A DNA stretch of 64,000 nt, taken from the NCBI GenBank assembly GCA_963550915.1, contig CAUVEB010000003.1:1-64000 (forward strand), read 5' to 3'. Shown one piece after another: positions 33,620 to 42,547 of the stretch; position 1 is the first letter of the stretch; each line of letters starts with the position of its first letter. A program made the translations under genes and the position numbers. The stretch is from Caviibacter sp963550915. Its GTDB lineage: Bacteria; Fusobacteriota; Fusobacteriia; Fusobacteriales; Leptotrichiaceae. Under the pieces are notes generated by a model. It did no database searches. It was given only the letters and a program-made list of their open reading frames with translations, and had not been told where the DNA came from.

Positions 33620-35402
33620 TTTGTTTAGAAAACAAGAAAATACTAAAACAGAAAATGAAGAAATTGAATATATAGAAATTAACGATGAAAAAAGTGGAGA
33701 ACCTACTAAGGTTGAAAAAAGTAAATGGCTTGAAAACTTTAATAAATTAGTTAAAGAAAACGAAGATAATCCTAGCGAATTGTATAATATAATATTGTCG
33801 GCTTTTGATTATGGGATTTATAAAGAAACACTTGATGCATGTATGAGATGTTACATGATAGACGATAATATTGAAAGAAGAACAAATCTTTTATGTACAT
33901 ATTATACACACAACAGACTATATAAAGATGCTATAAATTTATATGAAAAATACATGGAAGACGGCAATAAAATGACTTCTAATATGTACTATAACTTAGC
34001 ATTATTACAAGAAAAAGTTAAAGATTTAAGTGGAATGGAAAAAAATCTTTTCTATGCTTTTAGTATAAAACCTAATTTTAAAAAGGCTATCAATAAGTAT
34101 ATAGAGTATTTAAAAAATGAAAATCCAGAAAACTATTATACTTATCTTGAAGACCTAGCAATTGAAATAAATTCATGGTACTTAAAAAAAGAAGTAGCAA
34201 AAATTTTATATAACTTAAAACAAAAAGAACTTGCTACGAAATATTTAATAGAGGCTCTAGCAGATTCAGGATTTAGAGAAGAAGTATTTTTAGAAACAGC
34301 AAAAATATTAAAAGATAATAAAAAGATGACAGAGTTTGAAAATCAAATATTAACAAGATATGATGTTAGAAATGCAAGCATAGAATTACACTTAGTAGTA
34401 CTTGATTTTTACTTACAAGATAAGCAATATATAAAAGGTCTTAAACTTCTTCATGAGCTATTTTCACTTAATATATATGACCCTAAGTTTATATCTTTTG
34501 AAAAAAATTATCTATTATTAAAACTAGAAAATGAGAAAAAAGAACACTATACTGCATATGTAAATAATAAAGGGATAGGAAATAATAGAATAAAACTTTT
34601 AGATAAGTCAATTGAATATTTTGCTTTTAATAAAGAACCTGAAAAAAGAGAAGGAGTTCAAATGCTTATACTACCTTTTGTACTAGATAAAAAAGTAAAT
34701 AATATATCAAAGACTGCTAAAATATTTACTAAAACTATTTCAACATATCTTTTTGAAACTTTATACAACATAAGTAATATTGATGTTAAAAGTCTATTAG
34801 TCTATGATGATTTAGGAACTATACAGTATATTAGAGACTATCCAGTTGAATATTTTAATGAGATAAAAAATAAGAACCAAAACTTAGATTATATAATATC
34901 AGGTGTAGTACACGACTTTAAAGAAGATGGTAGTTTTTCACTAAGTGTTTATGAATATGATTTAAATAATAAGCAAAAGACAAATATTTTTGAAACAAAT
35001 GTAAGTAGAGAAATGCATAATAACATATTAAACAAATTGATAAATAATTGTTTAAAAGATACATTTAAAATTGATATGCCCTTTATATCTATTGAAGAAA
35101 AAAATATACTTAAATACTACAATGAAATAATGGATTTAGTACTAAATGTACATGGATATAATAAGTATAAGGTGTTTACAACTAAATATATTATTGATTA
35201 CTTATTTAAAGAAATATATAGTAAAAATCAAGTTAAATTACATATGAATTTATTATTATCAATAATATCAATGCAAAAAGATAGTATAGTTAAAATTAAA
35301 GAAAGCTATAAAAATATGGTGTATGCAAGCATAATAAAAAATAATTTTAACGAAGATATAATAAGAAAATTTGAAATGATATATGGAGCTAATGATGAAT
35401 AA
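33606..35402 (+). CDS. Large TPR-like hypothetical protein
   Basis: I start at the ATG at 33606, 8 bases after GGAGG, giving 598 residues; a GTG at 33591 is less likely. The N-terminal 300 residues have degenerate tetratricopeptide-like helices (YYNLALLQEKVKDLSGMEKN, AFSIKPNFKKAINKYIEYLK). The rest is mixed and unrecognised, with a segment resembling a ligand- or lipoprotein-type beta domain (YIISGVVHDFKEDGSFSLSV). No signal peptide is seen. It overlaps mnmA and is overlapped by the following membrane-protein gene, so the three are coupled. Confidence 0.75.
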   Translation: MKLFNLFRKQENTKTENEEIEYIEINDEKSGEPTKVEKSKWLENFNKLVKENEDNPSELYNIILSAFDYGIYKETLDACMRCYMIDDNIERRTNLLCTYYTHNRLYKDAINLYEKYMEDGNKMTSNMYYNLALLQEKVKDLSGMEKNLFYAFSIKPNFKKAINKYIEYLKNENPENYYTYLEDLAIEINSWYLKKEVAKILYNLKQKELATKYLIEALADSGFREEVFLETAKILKDNKKMTEFENQILTRYDVRNASIELHLVVLDFYLQDKQYIKGLKLLHELFSLNIYDPKFISFEKNYLLLKLENEKKEHYTAYVNNKGIGNNRIKLLDKSIEYFAFNKEPEKREGVQMLILPFVLDKKVNNISKTAKIFTKTISTYLFETLYNISNIDVKSLLVYDDLGTIQYIRDYPVEYFNEIKNKNQNLDYIISGVVHDFKEDGSFSLSVYEYDLNNKQKTNIFETNVSREMHNNILNKLINNCLKDTFKIDMPFISIEEKNILKYYNEIMDLVLNVHGYNKYKVFTTKYIIDYLFKEIYSKNQVKLHMNLLLSIISMQKDSIVKIKESYKNMVYASIIKNNFNEDIIRKFEMIYGANDE

Positions 35403-35904
35403 AATAAAAAAAAGAGAAACTTTTTTACTTTTAATAATATTTATGATTGCAAAATATATGCTACATAGAACACAAGTTGCTAATATTGTTATGACATTAT
35501 TTGGTATAGCACTTACATATATACATTTTAGTTTTTTTGACTATCTTATGGATGACTTAAAAATAGGTAAAAAAAAATATATATTAATATCAGTTGTTTT
35601 AACAAATATTATTACAACTATAATAAATGCATCTGCATATTTTAGTGATTTAGTAATATTTTCAAAAACTTTTATGATAATAGTTATACTTGCAAAAATA
35701 CTATTTTTAATTTCTTGTTTTAAACTTTTAAATAGAAGTTTTAATGATGAAAATGTAAAGTATATACCAATTACAATAGGACTTTTAATTTTAGCATTTT
35801 TAAGTTTTGTTGAAATATTACTTAATATTGAGGCTATTATAGAGCTTATTATAGTAATTTACTATATGTATATATCAAGAATAAAAAAGAAAAAGAATAA
35901 CTAA
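35395..35904 (+). CDS. Integral membrane protein, unknown function
   Basis: Encodes 169 residues from the ATG at 35395, six bases after GGAG; ATGs at 35383 and 35392 are alternatives. Five hydrophobic segments are visible with lysine-rich cytoplasmic loops and a basic tail (YISRIKKKKNN). No family is recognised. It overlaps the large TPR-like gene by 8 bases and ends the mnmA unit, just before a strong terminator. Confidence 0.7.
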   Translation: MNKIKKRETFLLLIIFMIAKYMLHRTQVANIVMTLFGIALTYIHFSFFDYLMDDLKIGKKKYILISVVLTNIITTIINASAYFSDLVIFSKTFMIIVILAKILFLISCFKLLNRSFNDENVKYIPITIGLLILAFLSFVEILLNIEAIIELIIVIYYMYISRIKKKKNN

Positions 35905-35910
35905 AATATA

Positions 35911-35937
35911 AACTCCTGATCTATTCAGGAGTTTTTC
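35911..35937 (+). terminator. Terminator of the mnmA unit
   Basis: A 9-bp perfect stem (35911-35919 with 35925-35933) and a 5-base loop are followed by a T run. Confidence 0.85.
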
Positions 35938-36085
35938 ATTATATGAAAAATAAATCATAAATATTTGGTAAATAAAATTTTTTTTAATATAAATACAGCA
36001 TTTTTATACTAACTTTATTTTTTAAATTGACTATTTAATTTTAAAATAATATTATTTAAATATAGTGAAAGGAGCTGATTTTATA

Positions 36086-37600
36086 GTGAAAAAAACGAAT
36101 CTATTATTAACATTAATACTTTGTGGTATTAATTTTTCATATTCTTTAAGTGTGAATGAATATAAAACAAAAAGTGCTTTAGAACTTGCTAAAATGGTTA
36201 GGGAAAAAAGAGTAACGTCAAAGGAACTAGTTAATTTGGCATATAGTATTTTAGAAGAAGAAAATCCTAAATTAAATGCAGTAATTTCTACAAGAAAAGA
36301 AGAGTCTTTAACAGAAGCTGAAAACTTAAAAGATGAAAATCAACCATTTTTAGGAGTACCTGTTTTTATGAAAGGTATAGGAACTTTACATGCTGTAAAA
36401 AATGGTACAGCAACATTAGGGCTTGCATTTAATAAAGATAACATTTCAAATACAAATGGAATATTGACTGAAGAACTTAAAAAATTAGGATTTATAGTGC
36501 TTGGTCAAACAAACTATCCTGAGTTTGCTCTAAGAAATATTACAGACTCATACCTTTATAAAAAAACATCAAATCCTTCAAATGTGAAATATAATACGGG
36601 AGGTTCTTCAGGAGGAAGTGTAGCAGTAGTTGCCTCAGGAATAGCACCTGTAGCAAGTGGAAGTGATGGTGGAGGAAGTATAAGAATACCTTCTTCATGG
36701 ACAGGTATAATAGGTCTTAAGCCAAGCTATGGAATAATGAAATGGGACAATATAGAAGAAAACGATTTAAGTGTTCATTTTCCTTTAGTAAAATCTGTTG
36801 ATGACGCATTAGTTCTTTTTGAAAATTTAAAAAAAGACAATATTAAACAATTTGAAGAAAAAGATATTAAAAAATTAAAAATAGGATATACTTCTAAGTC
36901 TCCTATGGGAACTCATGTTCCTTTATACGCTAAAAAAGCAGTATTAAATGCAGTTAAATTTTTAAAGTCTCAAGGTTTTGAAACACAAGAAGTAAAATTA
37001 CCTGTAAATGGAAGAGATGTAATGAAAGATTACACTTACATAATTTTAAAACAAGCTGAGTACTTTGGAAATGTTGAAGAAAAAATGAAAAAATTAAATC
37101 AGGATAAATATACTGTAGATCCATTAGTTTGGGCTTTATATATAACATATAGAGATATCGATAAAGAAAAACTTAATAAAAGAGTTGAAATTGCTTGGGA
37201 AAATGCAAAAGTTTATAAAGAACAAATGAATAAACTTCATGAAAAATATCCTATAATAATAACTCCAACAAATGCAACTACAGCTCCGCTAAATAGTACA
37301 CCTGCATTTTTAGAAGAAGACAAAAACAAAATGTACAATATTGAAAAATTAAGTGAATCTGAAAGAATAGAACTTCTAATAAAACAATGGGAACCTATGC
37401 TACAAAAAACACCTTTTACACAAGTTGCAAACATAACAGGAGAACCAGCTTTATCAATTCCAACATACAAAGTAAAAAATCTTCCTTTTGGTATTATGCT
37501 AAATGGACCTTGGGGATCTGATAAAATTTTATTAGAAATAGCAAAACTTTTTGAATCAAAAAATATGTTTAAAATTGATGAAAGAATAACTAAAAAGTAG
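36086..37600 (+). CDS. Exported amidase-signature hydrolase
   Basis: Hydrolyses amide bonds through the Ser-cisSer-Lys triad. The triad is visible: Lys96 (GVPVFMKG), Ser174 (TGGSSGGS) and nucleophile Ser198 (GSDGGGSIRIPSSW). The first 20 residues are a signal peptide (MKKTNLLLTLILCGINFSYS), unlike GatA, so the enzyme acts in the periplasm or outside. I prefer the GTG at 36086, since a GTG at 36065 would bury the signal peptide. Length 504 is usual. The substrate is unknown; a role in peptide or nicotinamide/glutamine-type amide scavenging is only a guess. Confidence 0.88.
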   Translation: MKKTNLLLTLILCGINFSYSLSVNEYKTKSALELAKMVREKRVTSKELVNLAYSILEEENPKLNAVISTRKEESLTEAENLKDENQPFLGVPVFMKGIGTLHAVKNGTATLGLAFNKDNISNTNGILTEELKKLGFIVLGQTNYPEFALRNITDSYLYKKTSNPSNVKYNTGGSSGGSVAVVASGIAPVASGSDGGGSIRIPSSWTGIIGLKPSYGIMKWDNIEENDLSVHFPLVKSVDDALVLFENLKKDNIKQFEEKDIKKLKIGYTSKSPMGTHVPLYAKKAVLNAVKFLKSQGFETQEVKLPVNGRDVMKDYTYIILKQAEYFGNVEEKMKKLNQDKYTVDPLVWALYITYRDIDKEKLNKRVEIAWENAKVYKEQMNKLHEKYPIIITPTNATTAPLNSTPAFLEEDKNKMYNIEKLSESERIELLIKQWEPMLQKTPFTQVANITGEPALSIPTYKVKNLPFGIMLNGPWGSDKILLEIAKLFESKNMFKIDERITKK

Positions 37601-37623
37601 GGTAATAACCCTACTTTCTATTT
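37594..37623. terminator. Terminator between convergent genes
   Basis: A 9-bp stem (AAAGTAGGG with CCCTACTTT) and a 6-base loop overlap the end of the amidase gene. It also suits the convergent gene that ends at 37611. Confidence 0.65.
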
Positions 37624-38015
37624 TCTTTAACATAATTTTCAATCATGCATATTAAATTATATATCTTTTTCTTATTTTTTCTGTAAAATATAAGAGATGT
37701 TAAAAAATAATTTAGCTTATACATTAAAGTTTTAGGATAAAATTTTTCCTCATAGATTACGCTGTCATTTTCAAATCTATATTTCATTACATTAGTTCCC
37801 ATAAATGTATTTATTCTAACTTCATATAAATTAGCGTAGTCATAATCTGATATTTCAACATTAGCAGTTGTTCCGTTTGATAATTTTTTTGTATATTGAA
37901 GACCTTTTTTTATTCTTATACTACCAGAATACTTTTTTATATCTTCTAAAACTGAAAAACAAAGTCTATCAAAAAATTCTTCTTTTGTAACTTCCAACTT
38001 TTTAGATAATTTCAT
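37611..38015 (-). CDS. DUF3284-type protein of the PTS operon
   Basis: A 134-residue cytoplasmic protein without membrane segments. It begins MKLSKKLEVTKEEFFDRLCF and has a beta-rich middle (TANVEISDYDYANLYEVRIN), a pattern I associate with DUF3284 proteins that accompany lactose/cellobiose PTS operons. It is the last gene of the IIA-IIC-IIB-glucosidase unit. Function unknown. Confidence 0.6.
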   Translation of the reverse strand: MKLSKKLEVTKEEFFDRLCFSVLEDIKKYSGSIRIKKGLQYTKKLSNGTTANVEISDYDYANLYEVRINTFMGTNVMKYRFENDSVIYEEKFYPKTLMYKLNYFLTSLIFYRKNKKKIYNLICMIENYVKENRK

Positions 38016-38024
38016 AAATTAACC

Positions 38025-38168
38025 TCATCCTTTTTTTGATATGATAAAACCAGTTATTACTACAAATACTCCCATCAGAATATTTATAGCTTGCTTATTA
38101 AACAAAGGTGAAGTACATATCAAAATAAAACCTAATGTCATTAGCATAGTTGCCCATTTATTTTTCAT
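38025..38168 (-). CDS. 47-residue two-helix membrane protein in the PTS operon
   Basis: Starts at an ATG at 38168, 4-5 bases after GTGGAG, and overlaps the end of the IIA gene by 11 bases. Residues 8-22 (MLMTLGFILICTSPL) and 29-43 (INILMGVFVVITGFI) are hydrophobic, so it should form two membrane helices with a basic C terminus. It fills the space between IIA and the DUF3284 gene. No known family. Confidence 0.5.
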   Translation of the reverse strand: MKNKWATMLMTLGFILICTSPLFNKQAINILMGVFVVITGFIISKKG

Positions 38169-38481
38169 TTTGCTCCACTTTCTTATAAAGCTCTATAAAC
38201 TCTAAAGCTAATATTTTAAAAGTATCTGCATTCATAAGTTGATCTTCTGCATGAACTAAAAGAAGTGATAAGTTTAAGTTGTTTCCTGATGCTTCTTCTT
38301 TTATTAAATCTAAATGAGTGTCATGACCACTAGCAAATACTTTTTCTCCCTCTTTTATAAGCTCATAAGCCTTATCGTATTCTTTATTTCTTGCACATGT
38401 TATTGATTCTATAAATAAAGATTTTGCAACACCTACAGTACTTATTATGGAAAAACATGCTTGTTCCATTTTTTCATCCAT
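38158..38481 (-). CDS. PTS lactose/cellobiose-type IIA component
   Basis: Phosphocarrier subunit of 107 residues, all helical. The phosphorylated histidine is His77 in LLLVHAEDQLM, and SGHDTHLDLIKEEASG precedes it as usual. It receives phosphate from HPr and passes it to the IIB subunit encoded two genes upstream. It lies 3 bases after the IIC gene. Confidence 0.93.
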   Translation of the reverse strand: MDEKMEQACFSIISTVGVAKSLFIESITCARNKEYDKAYELIKEGEKVFASGHDTHLDLIKEEASGNNLNLSLLLVHAEDQLMNADTFKILALEFIELYKKVEQNEK

Positions 38482-38484
38482 ATT

Positions 38485-39807
38485 TTAGTTCTCCTTTATT
38501 CTGTTTGCGATTAAAACAAAAGGTGTCCAAATTAAGAATGCTACAAAAACATTAAATAATGATACAAGTGCAGCTAATATACTTCCACCTGTTGCAAAGA
38601 AAGCGTATATACCTGGAGGTAATACCCAAGGAACGGCAACAAATACTGGAGGAATAATACCTAAAGCTGTTGCTACATAACCTATTGTACAACAAATAGG
38701 AGGTATAATTAAGAATGGAATTATGTATATAGGATTTAAAACTATAGGCATCCCAAATATAATTGGTTCATTTATATTAAATACACCCATTGATACACCA
38801 AGTTTTGCAACTGCTTTTGATTGTTCTTTTCTAGAGAATAGGAATATAGCAATTATTAATGCTATTGTTACTCCTGAACCACCCATTTGAGAGAAAGCAT
38901 CAAATGATCCTCTTGTCCAAATATATGGTAAAGTATCAATTGATCCACCTTTTGTGAAATGATCAATATTTTGTATTAAAGCAGGTTGATATATACCATC
39001 TAAAATAGGAGCTAATACATTATGTCCGTGTAATCCAAAAAACCAGAATAATTGAACTAAGAATGAAAGTAATATTACTGAAAATATTCCTTGTGATAAT
39101 CCTAGTAGAGGTAATTGAATATAGTTTTGTATTAAATCGTTTAATGTTGTATTTGCATATCTTGTTATAAGGTATGAGACTATAGCTGCAAAATAAATTG
39201 CAACAACTCCTGGAATTATTGAAGCAAATGCTTTGTTAACAGCAGGAGGAACACTGTCAGGTAATTTAATTGTAACTTTTTTATTCATTAATTTTACATA
39301 TATAAGTGTTGAGATCATCCCTGTAATAAGAGCTGTAAATAAGCCTTGAGCTCCTAAGTAATTAACATTGATAAATCCCCAATTTTCAACCATAGCTGTT
39401 ACACCATTTATTTCAGCCTCAAACTGTGCTTGTTGAGGTAAAAAAACAACATATGATGCAAATGCAACAAGACCACCTGCTATAGGATTTGCCTTATAAT
39501 CTTGTGAAATGTTATACCCTAAAGCAAAAACAAAAACAAGAGATAATATTGCAATTGAGCCAAACCATACATTTCCGTTTATACTTATAATCGGACTCAT
39601 TAACTTGGCAAAGCCAGGAGCTCCATAATTATTAGGTAAATCTCTTAAGAATACATTTAAAAGAACAGCTATAGATCCAACCATAGTAATTGGCATAATA
39701 GCGATAAATGCATCTCTTACAGCTACTAAATGTCTTTGTGAACCGATTTTAGCAGCCACAGGAACGAATTTTTCTTCCATCCATGACATAAAAACTTTAA
39801 AATTCAT
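38485..39807 (-). CDS. PTS cellobiose-type IIC permease
   Basis: A 440-residue membrane permease of the lactose/cellobiose family with about ten membrane segments. Typical parts are RHLVAVRDAFIAIMPITMVG near the start, FWFFGLHGHNVLAPI and the substrate-site region VFNINEPIIFGMPIVLNPIY. It imports a beta-glucoside and phosphorylates it with IIB and IIA of the same operon, feeding the 6-phospho-beta-glucosidase gene. The start ATG at 39807 follows AAAGGAG. Confidence 0.94.
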   Translation of the reverse strand: MNFKVFMSWMEEKFVPVAAKIGSQRHLVAVRDAFIAIMPITMVGSIAVLLNVFLRDLPNNYGAPGFAKLMSPIISINGNVWFGSIAILSLVFVFALGYNISQDYKANPIAGGLVAFASYVVFLPQQAQFEAEINGVTAMVENWGFINVNYLGAQGLFTALITGMISTLIYVKLMNKKVTIKLPDSVPPAVNKAFASIIPGVVAIYFAAIVSYLITRYANTTLNDLIQNYIQLPLLGLSQGIFSVILLSFLVQLFWFFGLHGHNVLAPILDGIYQPALIQNIDHFTKGGSIDTLPYIWTRGSFDAFSQMGGSGVTIALIIAIFLFSRKEQSKAVAKLGVSMGVFNINEPIIFGMPIVLNPIYIIPFLIIPPICCTIGYVATALGIIPPVFVAVPWVLPPGIYAFFATGGSILAALVSLFNVFVAFLIWTPFVLIANRIKEN

Positions 39808-39821
39808 AAATCTTTTCTCCT

Positions 39822-40133
39822 TTATTTCATTAATTCAAATGCTCTATTTAATATTTTTTCTGCATTCATTGTCCCATAATCAACCATGTTAATAACTTCA
39901 ACAGGTTTTTGCTCAGGAATTTGACTTCTTATTTTAGAAAATAGAAATTTAATTTGAGGACCTAATAAAATCACATCAAAATCATCTGCAAATTCACTTA
40001 AAGCTCCGTCACCTACAGCTTGAATATTAACTTCTTTTCCAATTTCAACAGCTTTCTTTTTCATTTTTTCAACCAAAACACTAGTTGACATTCCTGCTGT
40101 ACAAACAAGCAAAATATTAAGCATACTTTTCAC
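39822..40133 (-). CDS. PTS lactose/cellobiose-type IIB component
   Basis: A 103-residue cytoplasmic phosphotransfer subunit. The phosphorylated cysteine is Cys11 in LLVCTAGMSTSVLVEKM, with the P-loop after it. VILLGPQIKFLF is also typical of the family. It sits between the glucosidase and IIC genes of one operon. Confidence 0.94.
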   Translation of the reverse strand: MKSMLNILLVCTAGMSTSVLVEKMKKKAVEIGKEVNIQAVGDGALSEFADDFDVILLGPQIKFLFSKIRSQIPEQKPVEVINMVDYGTMNAEKILNRAFELMK

Positions 40134-40139
40134 TCTCCT

Positions 40140-41516
40140 TTAAAATCCGTTATTATCACTTAAATTTTTAAACCAATATCCTGATTTTTTTATAATTCTT
40201 TCATCAGTTTCTAAATCAAGCTCAACTAATCCATATCTATTTTTATATGAATTAAGCCAAGACCAACAATCTATAAATGTCCATACTTGATAACCTATAC
40301 AGTTAGTTCCTTCTTGTATACCTTTATGTAGATATTTAAGGTGTGATTTCATAAATTCTATTCTGTAATCATCTTCTATTTTACCATCTTTTCTAAATTT
40401 GCTTTCATTTTCAACACCGATACCGTTTTCAGTTATAAGCCACTCTATATTGTTATAATTTTTTCTTATATTCTCACATATATCATAAATTGCTTGAGGA
40501 TATATTTCCCAACCTCTATATGGGTTTATTTTCTTTCCAGGCATATCATATATATCATAGTAATATAAAGGTGAAAATGGAGCATTTTCATTTGGCATAC
40601 ATTCTTTTGCTTTTACTCTTAAAGGTTGATAATAATTTATTCCTAAAAAATCAACAGTATTTTGCCGTATAATTTCAAGTTCTTCCTCACTATAAACTGG
40701 CATAAGATCATGTTTTTTTATGATATCAATAAGCTCTTTTGGATAAGCTCCTATTACAGCAGGATCTAAAAAACTCTTATTTGCAAATAATTCAGCAATT
40801 TTAGCAGCTTTTATATCTTCTTTATTACTAGATCTAGGATAAGCAGGTGTTAAATTTAAGATAATACCTATTTTACTTTTTAGTTTAAGCTTTCTAAATT
40901 CTTTTATCGCAGCAGCAGAACAAACAGCTGTATTAAATGCAACTTGTACTGCTTTTTTAGGATCTACTTCCATAGGATAATGATATGTATTTAGATAACC
41001 GCACTCAACATGTACTATAGGTTCATTAAATGTAAACCATCTGTCAACATATTCTCCAAAAATCTCAAAACAAGCTTTTGCATAGTCTTTATACCTTGTT
41101 ATAGTTTCTTTATTTTCAAAACCACCTTGTTCTTGTAAATACATTGGCATATCAAAATGATACAAATTGATAAATAAAGCTATACCTTCTTTTTTAATTT
41201 TTGTAAAATAATTTTTGTAAAATTCAATGGCTGTTTCATTTATTTTGCCGTCTTTTGTAGGGAATAATCTTGACCATGATATAGAAGTTCTAAATGAATT
41301 ATGTCCTGTTTTTTTCATAAGTTCTATATCACTTTCAAAATATTTATAAATTGAGCTTGTTTTACTTGGGCCTATTTCATTATGAAATTTATATGGTTCA
41401 ATTTCAAACCAATAATCCCATATGTTATATGCCTTATTATCACCTGTAAAACTACCTTCACTTTGAGTTGCACTTGTCGCACTTCCCCAAAAAAACTTGT
41501 CAGGAAATTTTAACAT
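40140..41516 (-). CDS. 6-phospho-beta-glucosidase, GH1 family
   Basis: Cleaves the phosphorylated beta-glucoside delivered by the PTS. Catalytic Glu165 (acid/base, FTFNEPIV) and Glu363 (nucleophile, LITENGIGVENE) are in place. The N terminus FPDKFFWGSATSATQSEG is typical of GH1. Length 458 is normal. It is the first gene of the operon, divergent from the RpiR regulator with only about 50 bases between starts. Confidence 0.93.
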   Translation of the reverse strand: MLKFPDKFFWGSATSATQSEGSFTGDNKAYNIWDYWFEIEPYKFHNEIGPSKTSSIYKYFESDIELMKKTGHNSFRTSISWSRLFPTKDGKINETAIEFYKNYFTKIKKEGIALFINLYHFDMPMYLQEQGGFENKETITRYKDYAKACFEIFGEYVDRWFTFNEPIVHVECGYLNTYHYPMEVDPKKAVQVAFNTAVCSAAAIKEFRKLKLKSKIGIILNLTPAYPRSSNKEDIKAAKIAELFANKSFLDPAVIGAYPKELIDIIKKHDLMPVYSEEELEIIRQNTVDFLGINYYQPLRVKAKECMPNENAPFSPLYYYDIYDMPGKKINPYRGWEIYPQAIYDICENIRKNYNNIEWLITENGIGVENESKFRKDGKIEDDYRIEFMKSHLKYLHKGIQEGTNCIGYQVWTFIDCWSWLNSYKNRYGLVELDLETDERIIKKSGYWFKNLSDNNGF

Positions 41517-41568
41517 ATTGTCCTCCTATTTTTGTTATGATATAATCCAATTATCAGGAGGTTGTATT

Positions 41569-42333
41569 ATGAATAATTGTGTTATATCAATGATAAAAAA
41601 TATTATAATTACTAAAAATATTTCTCTTACTGGAAATGAGAAAGCTTTTTTGACTTTTCTTGAAAATGCCAATTGTAATGACTTAAATTATACTGTTGAG
41701 CAAATTTCAAAAATATCATATGTATCTAAATCTACTATAACAAGATTTTCTAAAAAACTTGGATTTTCAGGGTTTGCAGAGCTTAAATATAGTATAAATA
41801 CAATAAATGAAGAAATTACAGTTCCTGATAATAAATATATAAACATGAGTAACAGTGAAGTTTATTCAAACTATATTAAAACATTATCAAATACTCGTAT
41901 TTTAAGTGATGAAATAAAAAAATTAATAGATAGTTTTCATACTTTTAATACAATATATATAATAGGTGTTGGTTCAAGTAGTCTTGTATCAACAGAATTT
42001 GCATATATATTAAATAATCTTAATGTTACAAATGTTGAAGCCTTATGTGATACATATAATCAAAATTTAAAATCAAGTATAAGTAATCGTAAAAATCTCC
42101 TTATATGTCTATCAATTTCAGGCAAAAATCATAATGTTCTTGATATAGCAAATAAGTTCAAGAAAAATAATTCAGTGATTTTAGGAATCAGCTGTAATGA
42201 AAGCTCTCCTCTTAAAAATTTATCTGATTATTTTATACAAGCACCGACTTATACTAATAAGACGTCAAAAATATTACCTTTATTAGTTATAATAGATTTA
42301 ATAAGCTGTTATTTAAAAAATAACAAGCTCTAA
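41569..42333 (+). CDS. MurR/RpiR-family transcriptional regulator
   Basis: I start at the ATG at 41569 behind CAGGAGG, giving 254 residues; an earlier start would run into the divergent operon. The N-terminal helix-turn-helix (VEQISKISYVSKSTITRFSK) is followed by a SIS sugar-phosphate domain (IYIIGVGSSSLVSTEFAY; LLICLSISGKNHNVLDIA). Divergent orientation makes it the likely regulator of the beta-glucoside operon, with a sugar phosphate as effector. A TATAAT box is at 41541-41546. Confidence 0.9.
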   Translation: MNNCVISMIKNIIITKNISLTGNEKAFLTFLENANCNDLNYTVEQISKISYVSKSTITRFSKKLGFSGFAELKYSINTINEEITVPDNKYINMSNSEVYSNYIKTLSNTRILSDEIKKLIDSFHTFNTIYIIGVGSSSLVSTEFAYILNNLNVTNVEALCDTYNQNLKSSISNRKNLLICLSISGKNHNVLDIANKFKKNNSVILGISCNESSPLKNLSDYFIQAPTYTNKTSKILPLLVIIDLISCYLKNNKL

Positions 42334-42488
42334 CTTTATATTAGTATACTTTCATAAAAGCTAAAGTCAATATTTTAAGCTTTTAAAAGGTTTGTAGTTC
42401 ATAAATTAATAAGATATTTTTTTAAAATGAATGAATATTCAAAATGCTCTAAGCCATTGCATATATTGAAATGATTAATAAAAAGTGA

Positions 42489-42530
42489 TATAATTATTTA
42501 TCAAAAATACAAGGGTAGCCCCCTTTTTTA
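42489..42530 (+). promoter_or_regulatory. Promoter and short hairpin leader of the focA-like gene
   Basis: TATAAT at 42489-42494 lies before a 5-bp GC stem (AAGGG with CCCTT, 42511-42525) and a T run, all upstream of the ribosome site. The arrangement could be an attenuator, though the stem is short. Confidence 0.35.
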
Positions 42531-42547
42531 TTTGAAAGGAAAAAAAT

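Noticed and set aside
38485..38530. Possible separate regulator or antitoxin beside the PTS genes
   Set aside because: The sequence is fully explained by the overlapping ends of the IIA and IIC genes.
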